The notes: generated by a model not told the origin, from the sequence alone. 38,852 bases of DNA from Lentinus brumalis (GCA_001792895.1 MARA01000095.1:1-38852); one strand, 5' to 3'; positions 20,567 through 33,746 are shown, counted from the stretch's first letter. Made by a program: numbers and translations.

Positions 20567-23500
20567 CTACACGCTAACAAAGTCCTGAACCGGACGCTCC
20601 AACGGATCGCGTTCGCCCGATCGCAGCCTTGTTGCCCGGACGCCTCGTGCACTCGTGGCTGCACACCCCGACGATTGCCCAGAGCTCGACCGCGTCAGTC
20701 CTCTGGAGCTCGGACGGCCAGCGTCGTCGACCGTGGTGCCAGAAACTGCTGCAAGGCGGACGGTGAGCACCTCACAATGAGCTTCACTCACGGCGAACTT
20801 ACGCCCCACCCTCGCCGCCTAGATGTGCCTGTTGAAACGTCTCATCAGTGCCCGGAACTTGCAACGCTGCAGAGAAGATCCATACTACTCGCCTCTGCAA
20901 GCAGCTACGCTGTGCGAAGGCTTCGACATGCCGCGAGGGCGAATTGAACCACACGGACTATCTGGACACCGTCAGTCAACGAATTCCGTGACGCTACGCA
21001 CCGGTGGTGAGCTGCTGCTGCAAGTTCGCAACTTTACTGCCAGTTGCCTTGCGCAGACGGGCGTTGAGATGGCAAGATCTCGCCGCCCCCTTCTCGATCT
21101 CCCTCCGAGCCTTCTTCGCGATCGAGTGAGGTCTTCTTGAGAGATGTTGCGGCCGACACAGAACTGCCAGCACGACCCGATGCTGCATCCTGGACGCTCT
21201 TCCGCCGCCGCGCCGTGCGAAGTCCGAATAACCGGCAGAAGAGTAAATATCGCGCGCCGCAACGTAGACGGAGACGGTACGTACATCACTCTTCCCGGAC
21301 AGCGTCCCCACAAGATCTTGATCGCCGTAGGCGGTCCTCGAAGGCGACCTAACGGCCTACAGATGCCAGTCAATCAGCGAGCGGACATCATCTTACATGC
21401 AGAAGTCTCGTACCTTCGCGGTGCGCTCAGCAGTCGGAGCCGCCGCGCAAGTAGGACCCTGACTGCCCAAGGACTCGTCAATGGGAGAGGCGGGAGGACA
21501 TGAAGCCCGCGGCACAGAGGACACCGTCGCAGTTGTCGTCATGAAGTCGTCATTGCGAACGGGGGCTTCGCAACCAACGGACTTGGGAGAGGCCGCCAAG
21601 ATCGATCGGGGCGAGGGGAAATGGGCAGCTCGGCGTACTGGTTCCTGGCAGCTTGCACTCAAATTACAGACCCCATCTCCGGCTGGAATGGACAGCAGAA
21701 GAACAAAGGTCAGCTTAGCGTCCGACACCGACTCGCCAAAGTAGTCACTCACCAAGTCAACAGATGTGGCGCCGGGGACACATCCGAGTCATCGGTACAT
21801 GCCCGAGGCTGCCAGAGGAGTAGCGGCACAAATACTTGTATCAGTTCAGTACGTACATGCGGGTCTGCCACGTAGACGTGTACTCACAGGTAGCTTGCAA
21901 GCCGCGGCCGGGAGGCGCAACACGGTGCTCTGTGTCGGATTCTCGCCACATACGCCGTCCTAACCCAGACCGGTATCAGCAAAGAGCCACCAGTACAATG
22001 ACGAGATACTCACGATTCAGCTGGCCACGGGGAAGCAGTGAACGTCCACGTCTCGTCGCTGCTGCCGCGCGGTGCAACCGGCGCCTATCGGGACAGGGCG
22101 CGATCCACGATCTTCGAAGGCCGCGTCGTGTCTCTTCCGGTGTCCACCACCATACCGCCGTCGACGGACTCCCGCAAGTCTCTATCCCCTGCCTCCACCG
22201 CCCCTGTTACCCTCGCGGAGCCGGCTGTGTCACCTGCTGAAGCTGCAGGTACGTCAGCTCAAGTATGCCGCCTAGACGCGAACTATCTGGTACGTACCTC
22301 TCCACCCTCATCCTGCCGTGTTGCACGACAGTAGTCTGTACGCTGTCGTTGTCCGTCTTGACGTCGAAGAAGACATCGCGCTGCAAAACAGTCTCCAGGT
22401 CAGTTCTCATTCATACACGGCAGCAGAAGAGGTACGTACGAACTAGGGTGTTCTGCGGACGGTCGAAGACGAGGGACGGTGTCCAGGTATCACAACGCTG
22501 GCTGCGCGGCTTGATGGATGGATTCGCTGGCTGAGGAGATCGTGGCTGGAGAGTTGAGACAGGCCAGGAAGGCGCCTCGCCCACGACGCGTGACGTCAGC
22601 CTACATCCGAAAGAGGCAAGTCGTGGGTGCGAGTGTCGAACGACGTGCGCATCTTGGCTTCGCCCCTGCACGATCTCTGCTTGGACTTGCTGCACATGGG
22701 CTCTTTGTCGACCGAAAGCGACCTGATTGAACCGCTCGGACACACTCGCCGTGGAACCTCTGCAGCCGGACACGGTGAGTGCGATATCGCAGAGTTCGTG
22801 TTCCCATCGGAAACCCAATCTGCTACGCGATGTGAGTAGGAACAGACAGACTGGCATCAGGTACGTCCATGTACCTGAGAGAAGGCCCCACCCTGGGACA
22901 TGTCATTTGCCTTCTCCGCCGCTTCCACACGAGGCGGCGAGGCGGAGGGCTCGGGCAAGACGCAGTACTCGACCCTACAAGTAGAACTGGTCGGTAAGTG
23001 CGTGACGAATGATACTCAGCAGTAGCTCACCTTTTGAGTCCAACAACCGGTGCACACGAGCTTCGTTCGCTGGTCTGAGGATCGAGCGAAGACCGCAGAT
23101 GCCGGCGGTTGCAGATGAGGAGGTGTGCCGTTCTTTGCAGTGACAACCATGCTCGCCGATGCCCCGCCGTTCTGCGCGGGCCTTTAGCCGACCTTCAGCG
23201 AGCACACAGCGGCTTGCGATCAGTCTGCGACTAGCGATGTGAGGTGAGATGTTATCCGCATCAGTCATTAATAGGTACGCACCTTGATCTCTCGACGGCG
23301 AGTGCTTCGAGAACGTCGTGTAGGAAGACCTCAGACTGACAGAAGCTTGTTCAAGGCCCTCCATCTCCAGGCCATGACCTTGCGAGCAAGAAAGAACGTC
23401 AGCCATTAGCCAAGGTGTACAGCTAATAACGACGCGCAGCGACATGTATCTGATGCTGTGGTAACTCACAGGAGAAAGACCCGGCCCGAGGCCAGCACAC

Positions 23501-23797
23501 GCGTCGCCGCGTCGATCTCGCCGATTCAGACGTGTTGAACGATATATTGCAAGGTTATCTTCACGCGTCCTGCACGTACGCGGCTAGAGACGAACTCGTA
23601 AGTGAGCGAACCGTGACAGTACGGGCGGGGCGGGATGCTCACCACAGACACAGCACTCCGTCCAATGTCAGCACGACCGACTGGCTGCCGGAGGACAGCA
23701 CGGCGACGATAAGTGCGCTCGATACGCTCGACGGCGTGTAATGGGAGCCAGGTGGGGATAGGGTCGTGTAGGACGTGGATGGAGCAGACGGGGCCAT
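20567..23797 (-). CDS. Right minus-strand intron-dense locus, unidentified, possibly degenerate (copy B)
   Basis: It is nearly identical to the A locus. All ten introns shift by about 12,013-12,014 bases. One difference is an extra C near 21197 relative to A, which changes the frame of the exon close to the 3' end: A reads on as AASGRAGSSVSAATSLKK, and B goes into another frame. The opposite strand carries the convergent ABC fragment, whose similarity stops about 380 bases from this locus. Confidence 0.4.
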
Positions 23798-24578
23798 GGT
23801 GACCGTTGTGGGAGAGGGCCGTGGGAGTCCCCGCTGTTGTTGCATCGTGCAGGATGCCGGGGTGGGCGGGGAGGCTAAACAATGTTCAGTATATCGGAGA
23901 GTGAATACATACCAGATTCAAATGGATAAAAGGAGTGCAAAGCAAACGCAAGGGCTGCATAGTACGAATAGTCTGCGGTGCGGTCCAGTATATTAGTGTT
24001 CTCCTCAATAGTCTAGGGAATAAGTATGCAGCGGCCGCTGGGTGAGGGATTCTGCGATAGGCGCAGTCCTTCTGAGCATGCGCGACACGACGGAGCGCTG
24101 TAAAACTTCCATGGTTATCCTGAGAACCGTGCTAACCCCGTTTGTGACAGATGCCCGTCCTGCCTGACCTGGCTCCTTCATTTCTGCGTACATGACTTTG
24201 TCCAGTCTTGAGCTCACAATGTCATATGCTGAAGGCTCGTAGGGCAATAGTATACCAAGCATCGAGTCCTGCAGAGTGACAGAAGTCAGCGACCAGGAGA
24301 AGAAACCCTGAGCAAGGCGGTGCCACTACACGTAAATGATACATGCCCTGGCTTCGAGAAGCCACTGATCGGCGAATGTTGCTTCGCAGTCAGACTCCGA
24401 GAGAGGTAGTTCCAGCCACCTCAAGTTCCCAAGAAAATTGCAGGACTCTCTTAGATTTACCTGGCTCTGCACTCTAATGTTTGTTGGCTGAAAGCATCTG
24501 GTTTTGCCGTAGCATACCTCTTGAGGGTCAGGACTCGGATGATGCCAATGGCCTAGGGAAGTGTGGCAGCAGGTCAAA

Positions 24579-24590
24579 CATCAGGAAAAA
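24579..24590 (+). repeat. Left terminal inverted repeat
   Basis: catcaggaaaaa, preceded by the AA target duplication at 24577-24578. Confidence 0.85.
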
Positions 24591-25080
24591 CGGTAATGCT
24601 AGGGAGATCCGTGCTAGACTACCGAGTTCTCCGAGGGCTCGGGAGACCACCAGCATAGCCACTGAGACCTCGATAGCCCTCGATAGTCATGCACCCTGAG
24701 ACTCTGTGCACAACAGCGCCGGACACCCCAGAATGGTGTACACTATGTCTTCTGTAAAATAGCGACACACGAGAAGGTGAGATGTCACCTGTGTAACCTT
24801 ACAGGAGTGTGGTCGGATCCGGGCGCTAAAGTGCACTTGCAGGTCGCAGCTTGCAAGTCATGGCCAGCCGGCCCTAAACGTCCCACGTGACATTCGTACG
24901 CCCTTGCAAGTTGCTGCGCTGGCAGATGTCCCTCTGCTTTCCTCCTCCTGCCCGGACACCGTCAAGACGCAAGATTTTCGATCAAGACCTTAGGCCTTAC
25001 CTGGTGCACGGGCAGCCCGACACTGGTCTTCTGAGGCCCCGTGAGAGTTCACCCGTCGACCCCATGTGCAATTTTCATCT

Positions 25081-25860
25081 ACCCTGGCCGCCACATGCCT
25101 GCTGCTCACTTGCGCTGCCAGCTATCCCTTCGCACTGCCCGTCACTTGCTCTACCTCCTGTCGCTCGCTTGTCCTGCCCACCACTCGGTATGCCCGTCAC
25201 TCGCGCTTCCCCTGCCTGCCGCTCGCTATGTCCGCCACTCGTTTGCTCTGCATGCGGCTGTCTCTTCAAGTTCGACCCTCTGCACTCCTTTGGTCTCTTG
25301 CCCGACATCGACAACACGCAATATATCCAGTCAAGACATTACGTGGTCCATGAGCAGTCTTCGGGGCCCGTGAGTATTCGTTCCTCGTCGTCGTCACCAG
25401 GTGCAAATTTCGTCTATCCTGGCCAACAATGCTCACTCTTCATGCCTGCTGCTTGGTGCTCGCTCTCCATGTCTGCCGCTCCCTTGCTCTGCCCGCTGCT
25501 CGTTTCTCATGCCTGCCATATGTTCGCTCTGGGTGTCTGTCGCTTGCTCTGCCACCATTGGTTTGCTCTGCCCGTGGCTCGATTGCTCTGCCTGCCAACC
25601 GTTTGCTTTGCCCGCCACTCGCCCGTACACCCGTGACTCGGATATGTTCGCTTCGCCCACCGCTCGGACGCCCTGCCCGTTGTGCCCTGCCCGTTGTGCC
25701 CTGCCCGCTGCTTGCTCGTACCTCCTGTTGCTTGCGTGTATCTTCGCTGCTCGCTTGCCCGTATCTCCCGCTATTCCTTTGCGTTGTTCGCTGCTCGCCT
25801 GCCCTGGGTTATTCGCTCTGCCTGTCATTCATTTTCTGTGATCGTTGCTCACTCACTCGC
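25081..25860 (+). repeat. Degenerate ~20-bp C/T-rich minisatellite inside the element
   Basis: Variants of ttgctctgcccgccactcg recur many times with spacers and changes, for example around 25485-25505 and 25584-25625. The plus strand is strongly biased to C and T, which produces long but meaningless open frames in several phases. Confidence 0.65.
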
Positions 25861-26111
25861 TCTAGTAGCATAGTTATACCATGTATAGTGTAGTGTCGTT
25901 GGCAATACATCTTTTGCAGGACCATCGTTCGCGTGAATTCAGTGTGCGTTGCCTCGGATATGAAGGATATAAAATGCTATCAATAGCTATCACAGTGCTA
26001 TCGAGTACTAGATAGGCTATGCATGGGGCTATCTACTGCTATGTAAAAGGGGACTATACTCTCAGCCTATCAGAACTCCCTAGACGTGATAGGTCTAGGT
26101 AGACATGTATT

Positions 26112-26123
26112 TTTTTCCTGATG
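26112..26123 (-). repeat. Right terminal inverted repeat
   Basis: tttttcctgatg, the exact reverse complement of the left end, followed by the AA target duplication at 26124-26125. Confidence 0.85.
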
Positions 26124-27780
26124 AATGGCGGCGGACACTGTCAAGGCGGCTGCTCAAATTAGACCAGCTTCGATTTCTCGGTTAATGGGTAACACGTTGT
26201 GAGGTCAGGCCGCGATGAGAGCGTGCATTCTTCAGGCACGCTTGTCAGAATAAGTATCCTCACGCCACTCGAGATGCCAGCAGTTTTGCCCGAAGATAGA
26301 TTCGTCTCCACAATGTATAGTGCCCTGCAGAGTAACATCCTGCCTAATAACATAATACTAGAGTATTACTTGGGAGATCCGCAGCTCCAACGTCTTGTTG
26401 TAGAGTGAGGCAAGCTGGAAGCTAAAGGGGCAGACTTCAAGTTGCTTAGACTGGACTCAAGTCAGACTGTGTTATGATAAATGATAATAGAAGATAGACT
26501 CCTGAAGGTAACATCATGTACTCCTAAGGACCCAATGAGCTCCAATAAGCGATTCTGACAAGAGAGGAGCTGGGGAGCGATGCCGGAGTCCGCGTCGGAG
26601 ACTCGGAGGTGGTGCCAGAAGCGGGCATGAACGAAAAAGGGAATCTAAGCGCTCTTCGAAATCGCAACCTTCTGTGATAGCGCGCGGCCGCTCTGTGCTC
26701 AGATTGCTCTCAAACTGCTCGCCGCGAGATTGTAATCCATCTCAACTGCTTACGTAAGGCGTCTGGTATATATGCAGCGACGTATGAGCACCAATCATCT
26801 ACAGCAACTGGGCAGGCAACAGGATGGTTGAACACCGCATCCCCTGAAGATACATCCATCGAACAACATCTCCTCACAAGAGTATTGATCTGATCACTCT
26901 AGCGTCCACATCCTGTGTAAGCATGTGCTATAGCAGATGTTCTGATACTCACAATAGCTCCGGAATTGCAGGAAATACGCGGAAATGGTCGCTTTCGAGG
27001 ACCCTGTCCTCCTCCTTTCGTCCGCGGGCTCTACGAGAAAACTGTGAGCCGTAAATTGTGCATCAGCTTCTTAGCGTCTATATTACGGTATACTCACACA
27101 CTCATGCAGCCGAGACATTCTTCGCCCGTCTGAAATGCGCTAGTCTCGGTACTCTGCAACTTCGCCCGCTCTCGCCCTGTTTCGCCGTGTCGCCTTCTGG
27201 TTGGACAAGTCCTCCACCGTGCTCCGCCGTGCGAACTCTGGTCGTTCAACAAGTTAAGGTTCTGCCTCTCGTGACTTGGGCTGCAGAACATCTATAAGTA
27301 CCCCGTCATCTCGACGACTCCCGGGCAACACCCCCATGCCCGTCCCAATGCCCGTCCGAATGCCCGTCCCATGTGTGCCCCCATACCATCCTCCGTACCC
27401 GCCCGCATACTTGACTCTCACGCATACTGTTGCAGTTACCCTACACTCCCGACTACGCATGTTACTACCCACTCCTCTCGCCTTATCCTCGACTACATTA
27501 CGCTACAGTGATCCTCGAGCACATACTCCGCCGAGTCCTGATCGCTCTACGACCCTTCTTCCTTCTCGTTTCCCTGATTGTCTTCTCTCTTTGGTTTTTC
27601 CACCCTCTTCGACATATCTCCTACCACGTACTTGTCCTTGTTCGTTCTTACCTCTTCGCTCTATCTCCTACTGTTCCACATACTCCCCCATAGGACGCGC
27701 TGACTGTGAGCTGGTCTACTCCCGCACACCCCTTGACTCTAACCCTCACCTACAGCCAGTTATCTTCCACATTGTTGCCG

Positions 27781-28729
27781 CAGAGCGGTAGTAGAGGGTA
27801 CGTCTTTGATGCTCCTCCATGCCTGTATTTCGACTGACTACCATCATCTTCTCGGTAGACTCAAGCCACTCATGATGCCACTCGAGCAACAAGGTATGTG
27901 CTTCGACCTGGGTTGCATCCGCTAACTCATCTCCTTACGGGCCAGGCCGCATAGTCGCATCTGCACCAATGTCCCGACTTCGCATGTACTGCGTTCGGCC
28001 TGAAGCTCTGTAGCATCTCGTGAGGTAAGCGCGATACTGTCCATGGCCGCCACTTAGCCTACTCACAGTATTTACTTCCACAGTTGCGCCGTAGACCAGG
28101 TACGAGCCCGTTCGGCCTCATGTGCCCGTACAACATAGTGCTGACTTGCGTTCAGTCTTGCAGCGGCAGACTCGCCGGTAGCACTGGCACAAGCGTCGCA
28201 GCTCTCGATACTGCGAGCTTCCGGCGCGTTCGGTCTGCGAATTGCGGGCGCACACCACGGTAAGTGTCCGAACACGAGTCTTCAGGTTGTACTTTCATGA
28301 CTTCAAGTCCTCTGACAGCATTCACTTGAGCACTACACGGCTACACGACACTGCTGAAACGTTGCGACTGCTACAGCTATCGCGGGAAACCGAGCTGATC
28401 TTCAGGTAATTCCACCCGTCGCTTTCGGTTCGCACGCATCGCAGGCTGACATGGGACTTCAATAGAGCTCGTACTAGGTACTTATGACTACGCGACCGCC
28501 GGTAAGTGTTCGTCATATCAAGCAATACGCGGAGAGCGGAGAACTGTTTACTGACTACGAGTACTGCAGCTCAATCATCATGTCCGTCCTCCGGGAGGCC
28601 GGCGGCCTCCCACCGCAAGTCTTGTTCACGCAACCTCAGGACGAACTCCAGCCCGACGAGCAGCGACACGACCCTTTCACAACGCCACTCGCAATCCGGC
28701 GTCACGCTCGCAATGCGGCGACCAGATGA
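27781..28729 (+). pseudogene. Left plus-strand multi-exon locus, unidentified (copy C)
   Basis: It matches the B copy base for base as far as I could compare, so it has the same exon chain and the same unresolved stop. All B positions shift by 13,561. Confidence 0.3.
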
Positions 28730-28831
28730 GTATATTCGTGAACAAGCAGTGGCTACGTACACGGTAAAATCTCTCTCTACGCAGTTGGATGGCGGCCGCA
28801 CGTCTACCTTTCTCGGGCAACGCGGTCCAGT

Positions 28832-28873
28832 GCACGCCGCACGCCGCACGCCGCACGCCGCACGCCGCACGCA
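28832..28873 (+). repeat. Heptamer repeat gcacgcc, expanded allele (copy C)
   Basis: It is the same length and sequence as the copy B allele. Confidence 0.9.
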
Positions 28874-28964
28874 CAGATGGCCTGCGCTGCGTCGCAGAAG
28901 CCCGGAGCACACCCGATATCCGCGGTGCGCTCCGGGCCTCTGTGTCCAGTGTCGCCCCGTGGTT

Positions 28965-30124
28965 TCACGATTCCTTGACCGGGCGGTGTGGATGTTTTCG
29001 CGGACCGCGCCGCGGTTCGGCCGCTGTACCGGTGTTGTAAGCCTTAGCCTGGAGCTTTGTGTAGGCCGCCGCAGCCGGGCTGTTTGTTGTCTTGCTCGAC
29101 AGCTGCGCCGTGATTCGTGGGTCGCCGCCGACTTGGAGGTCTTCTAGCTTCTCCAGCCTCTCCTTGCTGTCACGGGGCTGCGAGTCGTGAGAGTTCTTGC
29201 CGTCGACGATGTCACGCCGCATCATTGAGCTCCGGGCGAGGTTGTCGAGCGTGTTCAGTGCCGTGAGAAGTCTGGACAGTCGGCGAGTGCGGCGGTCGCC
29301 CTGTCCGAGTATGGACCGCGCGGCCGGCGTGTCTGAGACTTGCGGGCGTGCGAGCCATAGATAGCGTCGTGCTCGTTGCGTATCGTGCGTCGAGCACGAT
29401 CGTCCTAGTCGGGGCTGGTTTCGGGCTGGGGAGAGCCGTTAGTAGTCCTCGCGGCCGCTGCCCGCCGCGCCGTCGCCGATCCCCGAGCTTCCTGCATTCT
29501 GGCGACGGCGTCGTCGGCAGACACGCGAGGCGCACCCGCGCCGCGGTGATACACGTGTCTCCGGGCTCTCAGCGGGGCCAGAACGGCCTCGGTTGCATCT
29601 TGGGTCTTGGTGGGCGGCGGGCGCAAGCCCGGTCGACGAAGGCGATTTGACCAGTCGTCTTGAGCACGCTGCACCGCAGACGAGCCGTACCGGGCCAGTG
29701 GAGTCCAGAGCCATCATGCGAACTTGTTTCGCGGCGAACGGGTACGCGTTCCGGCCGGGAGAGCGGCTGCTAGTCCGGGGTGTCGCGAAGTCCGAGTCGC
29801 CATGAACGCGACGTGCACGACCTCCTCGGAGCGGCGCGAAACCTGGTGCAGACGATGCGTCAGTGTTCAGGATACCTGGGAGAGCAGGTTTTGTGAGAGT
29901 CGGGCGAGAGACGGGGGAGATATGGCCGGGACACCAACCTGCCCGGCAGCCCGCTCGGGCAAGCAGGCCCGACGAGGAGAATTTCCAAACTCGTCGTGCC
30001 GGCGCGCAGTGTGGCCGTACACAGTCTCGAGGACTATGACGCCACGTCTGAGGTGTTCTGCGGCCGGCCGGACACGGTGCGCGAGTGGGAGAGCCGGCTC
30101 GAGCGGTCGGGTGGCGGAATGCAA
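28965..30124 (-). pseudogene. Left minus-strand coding-like locus, unidentified (copy C)
   Basis: It is identical to B except for one C fewer at about 29482. That single change opens an 89-codon frame (29405-29674) joining AQDDWSNRLRRPG to VSADDAVARMQEARG and SATARRAAAARTTNGSP, which matches the pieces seen in separate frames in A. The frame still fails further downstream near 29417. The C length of this run is therefore probably the correct or ancestral one. Confidence 0.35.
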
Positions 30125-31120
30125 TGAAATCGCGTCCGAAACGCGATTTTGAGAACCGCCCGGAGCGGCGCGAGCGGGGGCTGCCTCGATGCAGAACGTT
30201 CACCGCGACTCGTCGCACTCGGTTTGACGGTGATAGGGCGGGATTTGGTCGAGATCTGGGGGTTCGCGTGGGCGGCGTCGGCCGAGGAGACGAGGTCGTC
30301 GACGTCGACGATGCGGCCTTCTCCAGCCGTGTCGACGGTGCAGGAGACGTCGCTGGCACTCGTTCAACGCGGTGTGGGTAGCTGGGAGGGCGGCGTGAGC
30401 GAGGAGCGCACGGGACAGTCGGTGCATGCCGCCGGGCGGGCAGAATGCAATGAAATCGCACCTGGTAGCGATTTCTGAACCCGCCCGGATCGAAGCGAGA
30501 AGCGGCCGCTTCGATGCGGAACGTTCAACGTCGCTTGATGAACCTGGTTTCACGGCGATAGGGGGAGAATAGAGGGACTTTTCGAGGTGCGCGTGGGCGG
30601 GACTGGCCGAGGGGACGAGAATGTCGAGGCCGTCGACGCGGCTTTCACCAGCCGTGTCGAACGCACAGCGGTGTTCGCTGGTGCTTGTGCGACGTACTGC
30701 GGCCAGCTGCTGAGGCGGCGTGAGTAGGAGGCGTGCCCAGAGAGTCGGAGGACGCGGCCGGGCGGGGAAAATGCAATGAAATCGCGCTCGCAACCGATTT
30801 CTCGACCCGGCCGGATCGAAGCGAGGGGCGGATGCTTCAATGCGGAGTGTTGAACGTTACCTGTAGCACTTGGTTCGCCGGCGATAGGGCGGGAAGCGGG
30901 TGAGATATGGGGGGCGCGGGCGAGATGAGGAGGAGGTCGGGGACGTCGATCCGGCGTTCTCACGCTGTGTCGGGCTTGCATAGATAGTGGTCCAAGTCTG
31001 CAGGAGTTGTAGTAAGTCGTCGTGGGGTTGGTGAGCATGGAGGCCGGCCGGGAGGTCGAGGTCGAGGTCGGTGAGCTATGAAAACGCGCTTTTGACGCAA
31101 TCCTCGACCGGCTCAGGCCT
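29799..31120. repeat. Satellite of ~320-bp degenerate units (copy C)
   Basis: The anchors are at 29799, 30121, 30447, 30773 and 31075, with the same spacings as in copy B. Confidence 0.8.
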
Positions 31121-32551
31121 CGATCGACGCAAGGCACGCTCGGCCGGTTGCGCGGGGGGTGTGGGTCGTGTTTGGACGCATGTGCTGCGTTGTATAGAGA
31201 GAATACTGCGAAAACGTGAGCGAAGAGGTAGAGAATCGAGGATTAAACGACGCACACTCGGCCGTTTCGCTCACTTCGTGCATGCCCCGGTTCCTACGGG
31301 TCATGGGTATCATATCCGTCATGTCGCGCATGTTCGCGATTGCATGCGCAAGCGCAATGGGCAAAGTTTGTGGTGGGCGCGGCCGCGGGTGGGCATAGGA
31401 CGGGGCGTGTTGAGTGCCTGTTCGAGGGGGGATGATAGGCGGGTCTTTCGATTGCTTCATGGACGTGTGTCTGGCTGCTTGCGGTAGCACACGACGTGTT
31501 CATCGCGGACGCGATATGGCCATGGCGGGATACGGGGTCAGCAGCACACAACGTGCGGCACGCACCTCGGAAGGATGTACGATGGGGCGGACAGGTGTCG
31601 CACTTGTGGGGGTCTCCTCACGGGCTTGCACACGCATGGAGATGGATGGAAGACACGTACCGATAGCTCTGCGAGCGGCACACCGTCGGACTCGACCTGA
31701 TGCAAGAAAAGTGTATTCAGGTGCTAATACATGCGTTGAACGCGGGGTGGTACTCTCCCATTCGCGACGTGGTGGACGAGCCCAAGGGAGAGCGACGGGC
31801 GGCGCGAGTGCTTGCTGTGCGAGGCGAGAGGCGAGAGGCGAGACAAGAGCGAGCCAGGAGCCAGCAGCGAGCCAGGAGTGAGCTGTCCAACTTGAAGGCG
31901 AGAGAGAGACGGGAGCTGAGCCAATCGCAGCCGCCCTCGTACGCCGCATCTGACGTCAGTCCTGGTCGACTGTACTCAGAGGAATCCCCCTTCCCTTCCC
32001 CCACTTCCCAGTCGATGTCGGACTTGGACGCGGTACAACCGACCCTCCACACATCCACTCTACACATACCAGTCACCGTACGGTCATCCCAAGGAGGCAA
32101 CAGGCGCATCAATACTCGTAAGCCAGTTCGCGTGGATTCACCGGTCACCGGTCACCACAGTAACCGGCAGGCGGCAGGCATCGAGTCAGGCTCAGGCTGA
32201 GCGCAAGTGCTCGTGAGTCACTGCCAACTGCCAAGTCGCTGTGCTCCTCGAACTCTCTCTGTGCGCTTCTGCCGTCCGACGATTCGGACGGCTTCATCAA
32301 GGTTTCATTGGCTGAGAGCGAGAGAGTAGTCGCGCGCAAGTTACCCGGGGGCTTGAAACTCCTTCCTCAGTCTTACGCGCGCGAGAAGCTCCCTCGCTTC
32401 TGCCACGGTCGGTCCCGCGTCCCATCACTCGCTCCGGTGGACACGCAAACCATGCACGGCGCGAATCGTCCGTCGTCCATACTTATATCTCTAATGTCCA
32501 CCTGATGTCTTACATGACCATCCTGCTCCTTTGATACTCCCCGACGCCGCC

Positions 32552-33746
32552 ATGCGGAATCCGTTCCGTCGCACACCTGCGCCTCCAGCGTACGGCAAGG
32601 GGCAGGTCGTTCCCGAGACTAGAGCTTCGTGAGTACTTACACCCGTTGATCGCGCACCTCCTGTCGTTGGTCACCGCGTATCGTCCTAACCCCAGTGTAC
32701 CTGGTGGCACCGGACTTCTCCGCCCTGTGGCCAAGTGCATAGTCCAGTCCACTGACAACACACCAACCAGACCGCTGTCCAGACTTCTCTTCTCATGGCT
32801 GGATCCCTTGCTGTCTGTGGGCTTCTCTCGCCCGCTGCAGGCTGACGGTACGCATACTTGATCTCACCGCATCCCGATGCCTGCTCTGACGCGGACGCAC
32901 CTCTCTGGAGACTTCTGGTCTCTGCCCGACTCCCGTCTCACGGGACGCATGACCGAGCGCGTAGAGGAGGAGTTCTACAAGCAGTGTTCCCCCGAAGAGC
33001 GTCCTGCAATCCTCCTTGACACTGGGCAGGCGTCGTCAGCCGACAATCGAAGCGGAGACGTGACGCGCCATGCGTCTCAGTCGTCACAAAAGGATGGACC
33101 GGAAGAGGAGACTGCAGAAGCGAAGGGCGCGGCTGCGGCGACACCAAAGTCTGAGCCGTCGCTTCTGAAGGCCCTTCATGGCGTGTTTTGGCGCCAGTTC
33201 TGGACAGCTGGTGTGCTCAAGCTCGTCGCTGGTACGTGGCAGCATAGTATATGGGTCCTGACGACGTCGACGAGACCGTGTTTGGCAGATACTCTGAATA
33301 CCACTACCCCGCTTGTCAACCAGCTCCTCCTCTCGTGGCTCACTGCTTCGTACGTCTACTCCCGTGCCAGCGACGTGGAGCGCTCGGTTATCCCAAAGCC
33401 GCAAGGGATCGGCTACGGCATCGGCCTTGCATTTGCTATCTTCGCTATGCAAGGTACGCACATACGCTGCTTCTTCCAGATACGCTAACTTATCTTTGAC
33501 GACAGAGGTCTCCGGTCTGGTATGTAAACCATAGTGCGGCATCTACGTGGGTAGCAGAGGCTGACCACACACGGTCCCCAGATGCAAAACCACTACCTGA
33601 TGGGTAGGTGCTTCTTCCATTTCAATTTTCGGTTTGGCTCAGCGCAGGACATGTAGTTGCAATGACGAACGGTCTGTGCATCCGCAGCAGTATCATTGGG
33701 GCTATCTTCCGGAAGGCATTGCGGCTTAGCGGGAGACTCGGAGCGC
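32552..33746 (+). pseudogene. ABCC/YOR1-type ABC transporter, N-terminal fragment (copy C)
   Basis: It is identical to the B fragment as far as I could compare, with exons at 32552-32628, 32771-32847, 32911-33231, 33289-33453, 33506-33519, 33582-33603 and from 33657. All splice sites are intact, and the family similarity ends at the same place as in B, so the truncation predates the amplification. Confidence 0.85.

Larger units (their letters stand above)
12250..24263. repeat. Tandem segmental duplication, copy B
   Basis: This unit is 12,014 bp and equals copy C base for base over almost its whole length once the insertion in C is removed. The differences I found against C are one C more in the run near 15921, changes in G-run length near 17590-17605 and 17867, and one substitution near 17266. 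These are mostly homopolymer changes that cancel in length. It has an uninterrupted site at 12574-12582 where C carries the transposon. Confidence 0.97.
24579..26123. mobile_element. 1,545-bp non-autonomous DNA transposon with terminal inverted repeats
   Basis: Comparison with the empty sites in copies B and D defines the ends exactly. The element starts with catcaggaaaaa and ends with tttttcctgatg, a perfect 12-bp inverted pair, and AA flanks it on both sides where the empty site has one AA within caaat. A second inverted pair, ctagggag/ctccctag, lies at 24599-24606 and 26076-26083. No transposase is present: the long frames inside (for example 24887-25636) are Cys/Leu/Pro/Ala-rich translations of a C/T-rich repeat. 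The 2-bp duplication and subterminal repeats would fit a CACTA-like group, but the ends are not the classical CACTA, so I leave the superfamily open. Confidence 0.85.

Noticed and set aside
24887..25636. 249-codon frame inside the mobile element as a transposase
   Set aside because: It is Cys/Leu/Pro/Ala-rich translation of a ~20-bp C/T-rich repeat, other phases are equally open, and no catalytic motif or family resemblance is visible.
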